The notes below the pieces were generated by a model, which was given only the letters and a program-made list of their open reading frames with translations, ran no database searches and was not told the origin of the DNA. From positions 49,059 to 113,058 of the forward strand of contig JTDE01002057.1 in assembly GCA_014338405.1 (NCBI GenBank): DNA of 64,000 nt, written 5' to 3'. Both the position numbers and the translations under genes were made by a program. Source of the stretch: Paragonimus skrjabini miyazakii. Taxonomy: Eukaryota; Platyhelminthes; Trematoda; Plagiorchiida; Troglotrematidae. This document shows positions 59,743-64,000 of this stretch, in pieces (the first letter of the stretch is position 1; every line of letters starts with the position of its first letter).

Positions 59743-59915
59743 TGTCTACACACCGCAGGTGAAACACAAACATGTTTCAGTTGATGACTGCCTCATTTGA
59801 AGCTTGTACATCGTAAATTTTCTGGTTTAAATCACTTGATAAAAGCTCTCCGCGACGGTCGAAACGTGGCGAAACCGATAACTCTTTTGGTTACTAACTC
59901 GTTGTGGCTTAACAA
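59743..59915 (+). repeat. Inverted arm with hammerhead-like fold, right of LINE 2
   Basis: It shares with 54936-55104 (inverted) the series gtctacacaccgcaggtga, gcttgtacatcgtaaatttt, cttgataaaagctc, gtcgaaacgtggcgaaaccg, tggctt. Stem I is TTAAATCAC/GTGGCTTAA with one wobble and one mismatch. The cleavage triplet is GUU and the box TTGATAA is degenerate, as on the left. Confidence 0.6.
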
Positions 59916-59919
59916 AGAT

Positions 59920-60900
59920 ATTACTTAATAATGAGCATCAGCAAAACGCACAATATGTTTTCCATATTCGTTCTGTTTACGGTTCGGAATTACTGAAATG
60001 TGATATGCTTTCACCTGCAGAATACTGTGCATCCCCATTTATGGTTTGCACTGTTTCACATTACCTGTATCCGGCTATTTTGCGTTGGGATCCTGTACCC
60101 ACAACACAGTTGATTTTTTTCACAAGCTCGATTCTGCAGAACCATCTCGGTTTATCTGTAATACGATCATTTATTTGGTTTATTCAACTTTTCCTTGCGG
60201 ATCATCGTAACAGTACATAATAATACATAATAGTACACAATATATGATGTAAAAGCTATTCGCTCACTTGAAACAGAATTCTATAAAAACTTCCTCATTT
60301 CCAATTCAAGCGGGAGTTGTGGAAAAAACAATAAGATACAAGTTAAATAATTCATTTGCACTTATACTGAGCAGCTGAATTAATCTCTTATTATTCAACT
60401 CATTGAATATTACATGGGATTCAAATAAGATGATTGAAATAGTCGAAGTCAAAGACCAGCAAAATCGCCAAACTTTTCATTCGGTTTTCAAGAATGAGTA
60501 TGCGAACAGCGAAGGTAGCTGTTGGGGTTGTATACGTTTGGAACAATGAAATGGTGTACTGTTAGCGAGTCTCTTTTTTTTCGTCCAAAACCGCCTCCTT
60601 CCTCGAGAGAAACGATCAATCCAATCAGAATGAGCGGAACTGTCCAGAACGGTCGAGGGGTAACCATTTCTAGCATTTTTCCCTGCTCGACCTTTATTCC
60701 GCTATGTTCATTGGTGGATTAGTTACCTCAAATATTATCTTCGGTAACTGTCCTTTCATTTTCTGATTCGCGAAGGTTTTCAGATCACTATGCACTATAT
60801 AAATACCTTGCAATTTTCTCATTGTCGTATACGTTTCTGAAGCGGAACAAAGCTGTTTTTGCACGCGTCATTTGGTTTGTCTTTGGTGCAAAGTAAGGGG
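59920..60900. other. No recognisable gene
   Basis: AT-rich sequence, nothing identified. Confidence 0.4.
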
Positions 60901-60902
60901 AC

Positions 60903-62002
60903 AATCGCGATATTTTCGGAACCGAGATTTTCCACGTTAATTATTACCAGGAAGAGAATCTGATTTATTTCATGCGCACTACTATATTGAGGACGAACCA
61001 GCGTATATTTTCAAGGGTTCACAGCATGTAAACTTTTACGAAGTCTGACTGTTTGAAAACTTGGTATTTCCAGTTCGTTATGCAATAATAGCGTGAACTG
61101 TGCACCATAATAATCAGTTTTGATTAACGATTCGGTCAGTGTGATGGCATTTAAATTTAAACCGCTAACATCCATTTTATTTCGTGAATACCCAACTGGA
61201 GAATGTTAACTTCAAGCGCATTGGTAAAAGAAGCAGGTTACCGCGAAGTGATAGCAACAATTCGGTACATCATTTTAACAACCTAAAGCGAATTATTTGG
61301 GAAGTTGCTTCCAATTTTTCGCTTTTTCAATGTAGCCCGATAAGTCAGCACACTATGACCCTAGAATACTACGTGAAATAATATTTACTGTTTAAAGACT
61401 AGAACAGTTTGTGTTTGTTAATTTTCGAAATATAATTATATGCTTTTCAATTTCAAGCGAATACACCTTTAACCAACACGCCCCCACCGTTCCGAATTTT
61501 AATACATATTGAAGTTGGTGATCAGATTTGTATTTCAACATATTGGTTCCCAGCTTTTGCAGGGAGCTATCAAGATTAAACGGAGAGGTGAATTTCTAAT
61601 AATGGATATGTATTAAATAATGTTTTGAAATGCTATGAAATCGCATTCACTTCTGATGACTTCTGAGACACATCACTAAATCATCCACGTTTTTTTTGTA
61701 GAAGGCTGAAGAATGAACAACCAGAAGTGAACTATTAAATTTACACACATTCATGATCAGCTTCTTTGCCATGTAAGAGCCGTATAAGGTGAAACAAAGA
61801 TATCCCGTGCCAGACACCTGTAACCCCAAAAACCATAAGAACATGGGTTAGTAACAGCGCCCGTCGAATTGATAAATACGGCAGCACAAAAAGAAACACA
61901 AGGGGCTGTACACAAAATTGCTGCATGTGGTGAAAGAGGTACAAGATCTAGACACAGTGCTTGAGTTCGTGATAAGCATGATGAAGACTTCTAATGCATT
62001 AG
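60903..62002 (+). pseudogene. Gene 3: decayed paralogue of gene 1
   Basis: 60903-61095 aligns with gene 1 exon 1: VNYYQEEN beside VNYYRDEN and aaccagcgta in both, then a deletion of about 24 nt, then aacttttacga beside aacttttatga and ttatgcaataat beside ttatatgcaatgat. A one-base insertion after the NLI codons shifts the frame and leads to a stop. At 61885-62002 a stretch with acceptor gcag and donor gtgatc, phase 0 to 1 like gene 1 exon 2, reads GLYTKLLHVVKEVQDLDTVL, echoing NLLITFKSIEEIPIVL. The same frame stays open, apart from one TGA (62009-62011), to 62223. Exon 1 homology is clear at the nucleotide level; the exon 2 match is pattern-based. Confidence 0.55.
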
Positions 62003-62475
62003 GTGATCCCTGAACAGTATGGTCTGGAATTTGTGAGCAAATGTTAAGCCTCGTTGTGAAGTTAATCAGCAAACTGAATGAGCTCGGAACACCGCACGCA
62101 AACTATTCTCTCAAACAAGCACACTTCCGGTTATCGAAGGCAAAATTCGGTTGGAAAAAATCACGCGCAAGTCTCGTGCGGAATAAAGTCATCAATCCTC
62201 CGTATTTTGTGAAGTCTGTGTAAAATTGATTAGAAAATTGTGTTAACCTGTTCGACGTCTAAATAAAGCCGTTTTAATTGGTACACCTTACCTCACTTGC
62301 TTCATCAGGGGGCAAAGAAAACAATGGCACTTGTTGAATAAATGTAGTAAAAGGAAATACAGTTTCGCATTTGGCCATATCACCGGCTTGATAAATAAGC
62401 AAAATGTTCTTTCTTGTGTGGATTAATAAATGACACCCGCTGTTTGCCAGATATACAGCTTTCAACAATTTCATT
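62003..62475. other. Unassigned
   Basis: 62014-62223 continues the frame of the proposed gene 3 exon 2 after a TGA (EQMLSLVVKLISKLNELGT and a basic end) and may be further exonic or intronic sequence. Nothing else seen. Confidence 0.3.
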
Positions 62476-62479
62476 GAAT

Positions 62480-63235
62480 ACAACGTGGTATCGACGTAAG
62501 AAAGAAGCCTGTGTTTATTCGAGTACCGTTCAAAGGTGACAACACCGCAGAATGGCTGACAAATAGGCTCAACCAGACAATTAGCAGGACTTATGCTACA
62601 GCTGAACTCCGTATTCAATTTTCCACATCCGCAATCCTCATGTTTTATTAAAAAAAATAGACTGACAGTTCAGACCTCATCTATGTGTATCTGCTCATGC
62701 ACTTGTTCCTGTAGAGCAGGTTATATCGGTCGAACGTCAAGACAACTTTCAAAACGAATCCGGAGACACCATTCACGGTGGCTGGGGCATGGAGAATCAC
62801 GATCAGCCAACAGTGCTGTGCCCGCTCATCTGGTTGAAAGTGGACACCAAGTGAAAACTGAGCAGGCCTTCAAAGTGGTATTTCGCATGCCAAGCAACCC
62901 ATCAAAAGCGGTCCGAATTAGAACACTATGTACTGCCGAGGCCATTGGAATCAGGCTGTTTGACCCGGTATTAAGTCACCAAAAAACGGTTTGTTCAAGC
63001 GCTGCACCTACCATGGCCACAAATCCACCGGATAGATGGTCAACCTGCGCGGTCAAACCAATGGACAAACGTGACGTAACCGACCAATCAAGCCATCGCC
63101 AATTGACTGACCAGTGACCTAGTTTCTTTGTAATAAGCCTGATCGATATCTCGATCTAACTCTATTAACTCCTTATATAATTGTACCGGCCTGAAGATGA
63201 ATTATCGAAAACCTGTTCGTCTACATGTCTTTATT
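62480..63235 (+). mobile_element. Penelope-like element 3' end with GIY-YIG endonuclease
   Basis: It opens with KKPVFIRVPFKGDNTAEWLT and LNQTISRTYATAELRIQF. After a frameshift come CSCTCSCRAGYIGRTSRQLS and KRIRRHHSRW (a GIY-YIG core with YIG and the following Arg), VPAHLVESGHQVKTEQAF, and KAVRIRTLCTAEAIGIRLFD with the active-site Glu. It is the best-preserved nuclease domain of the window: 174 codons open, 62593-63117. A hammerhead-like end (CTGAAGA at 63191-63197, GAAA, TTC) lies 75 nt after the stop, as in the copies at 2.3-3.3 kb. The RT core is missing (5' truncation). Confidence 0.85.
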
Positions 63236-63249
63236 CTCATTATCGTAAT

Positions 63250-64000
63250 GGGCTTATTTGAAACAAAGTCTACTGTTAACAGGAAACCAATCTACTAATG
63301 TGTCTGCGGCTTTCGGGCTGAAGACTATACCTACTCCAGCCTGACCTGTAACGGTGGCTGTGGAGTCACCCGAAGTGTAGAAACAGTATCGGGTAGACAA
63401 TACGAGTGGTGTTAGTTCCACACGTTGATTACTGTCCTGGATGCTAGTTTCCGAGATACCGCAGACATCGACATGCAACATGTCTAAGGTTCGTGCGCGA
63501 ACGACCTGTTGACCTACCTGTTTAGAGCGCGAACGTTGAAGGCACCTATATTAATTCGTGTTCTAGGTCTAAGCAAGGAACGACGGAGTCCTGAGGCAGA
63601 ATGGCAAGAAATGGAACTTACTCAGTGTTACTATGACTAGCATTATCTGTTGTGGGACCCGTAGAGTACTTATCAGAAATGAAGGTCGGGAGGGGACTGA
63701 CAGCTAAATGTGATAGGACAGTGGGGGGAAGGGTCAGCAGTAGCAGGTTTCTGCCTATCCAACCTGCTGTATGCAGCAGACAGGACGACCCGGTTTATAC
63801 TTCGATACGGCCGATACAATATGGAATTTACAGTATTGTGAGAATTCTTGGTTGTGCATGGGCTGAGATACTGTCAGGACGCCCAGACCTAAACAGGAGA
63901 ACATTAAGGGTTCTCAATTAAAGCCATTAGCTCAAACGTCTGTACCGCAAGGCAGCGGGTGGGTGGAAGTGTATCACAACTGGTACTTTTTCCGGAAAAA
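63250..64000 (-). mobile_element. LINE 3: 5' part of a LINE 1-type element, runs off the window
   Basis: The minus strand reads IGAFNVRAL, a frameshift, VGQQVVRARTLDMLHVDVCG, ISETSIQDSNQRVELTPLVL, then GQAGVGIVFSPKAADTLVDW and FPVNSRLCFK. This parallels GAFNVRT..VGQQAALASTL and GQAGVGIALSSRAEQCLLDW of LINE 1. It is truncated at about 63250, next to the PLE end. The 63760-63990 part is the 5' block also found in LINE 2. Confidence 0.75.

Noticed and set aside
61741..61944. Minus-strand hydrophobic frame with GVTGVWHG, reminiscent of a membrane-bound O-acyltransferase motif
   Set aside because: Short, ends right after the motif, and the plus strand over the same place has a longer frame with gene-family support.

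Overview
The window looks like nuclear DNA of a flatworm, most likely a digenean fluke. It is AT-rich with long stretches that read as introns or intergenic DNA. Its recognisable content is eukaryotic transposon debris: Penelope-like elements (PLEs) with GIY-YIG endonuclease and hammerhead-type ends, two APE-type LINEs of the RTE-like kind, a decayed CR1/jockey-like LINE, a mariner, and tRNA-headed SINEs. The few host exons are small with symmetric phases. I cannot name the species. There are two runs of 100 N (22951-23050 and 36455-36554).

The main host signal is a small gene family on the + strand. Gene 1 (1-1430, 5' end outside the window) and gene 2 (about 33988-36073) share three consecutive exons. 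Their lengths are identical (54, 42 and 68 coding nt), their phases are identical, and both end in a 20-odd residue hydrophobic tail just before the stop. A third, decayed copy lies at 60903-62002. The introns are 88-396 nt and the exon pattern recalls trematode micro-exon genes. The hydrophobic tail suggests a GPI-anchored or tail-anchored surface or secreted product. I do not recognise the protein.

Transposon layout, left to right: PLE fragments at 1.7-3.6 kb, one of them a GIY-YIG cassette between inverted copies of a hammerhead-like end; a deleted mariner at 3.65-4.6 kb with TA sites and both inverted repeats; a solo hammerhead unit at 4.9 kb; a CR1-like LINE relic at 13-14.3 kb; a 126-bp repeat on both sides of gap 1; a diverged direct duplication at 29.1-30.2 kb; tRNA-derived SINEs around gap 2 and at 41 kb; a 202-bp palindrome of two head-to-head hammerhead units at 39.6 kb flanked by a 15-bp direct repeat; LINE 1 at 44.9-48.7 kb with a second LINE scrap and an antisense PLE reverse transcriptase to 50.25 kb; an inverted pair of another tRNA-like SINE at 52.9-53.75 kb; LINE 2 at 55.1-59.7 kb enclosed by 170-bp inverted arms that fold as hammerhead-like RNAs; a PLE GIY-YIG end at 62.5-63.2 kb; and the 5' part of LINE 3 running off the right edge on the minus strand.

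All transposon reading frames seen are broken by stops or frameshifts. The repeated association of inverted, hammerhead-bearing ends with different cargo (a GIY-YIG domain, a LINE, or nothing) and the paralogous small-exon genes are the points most worth following. All splice sites, folds and homologies were judged by eye; no search or folding program was run.
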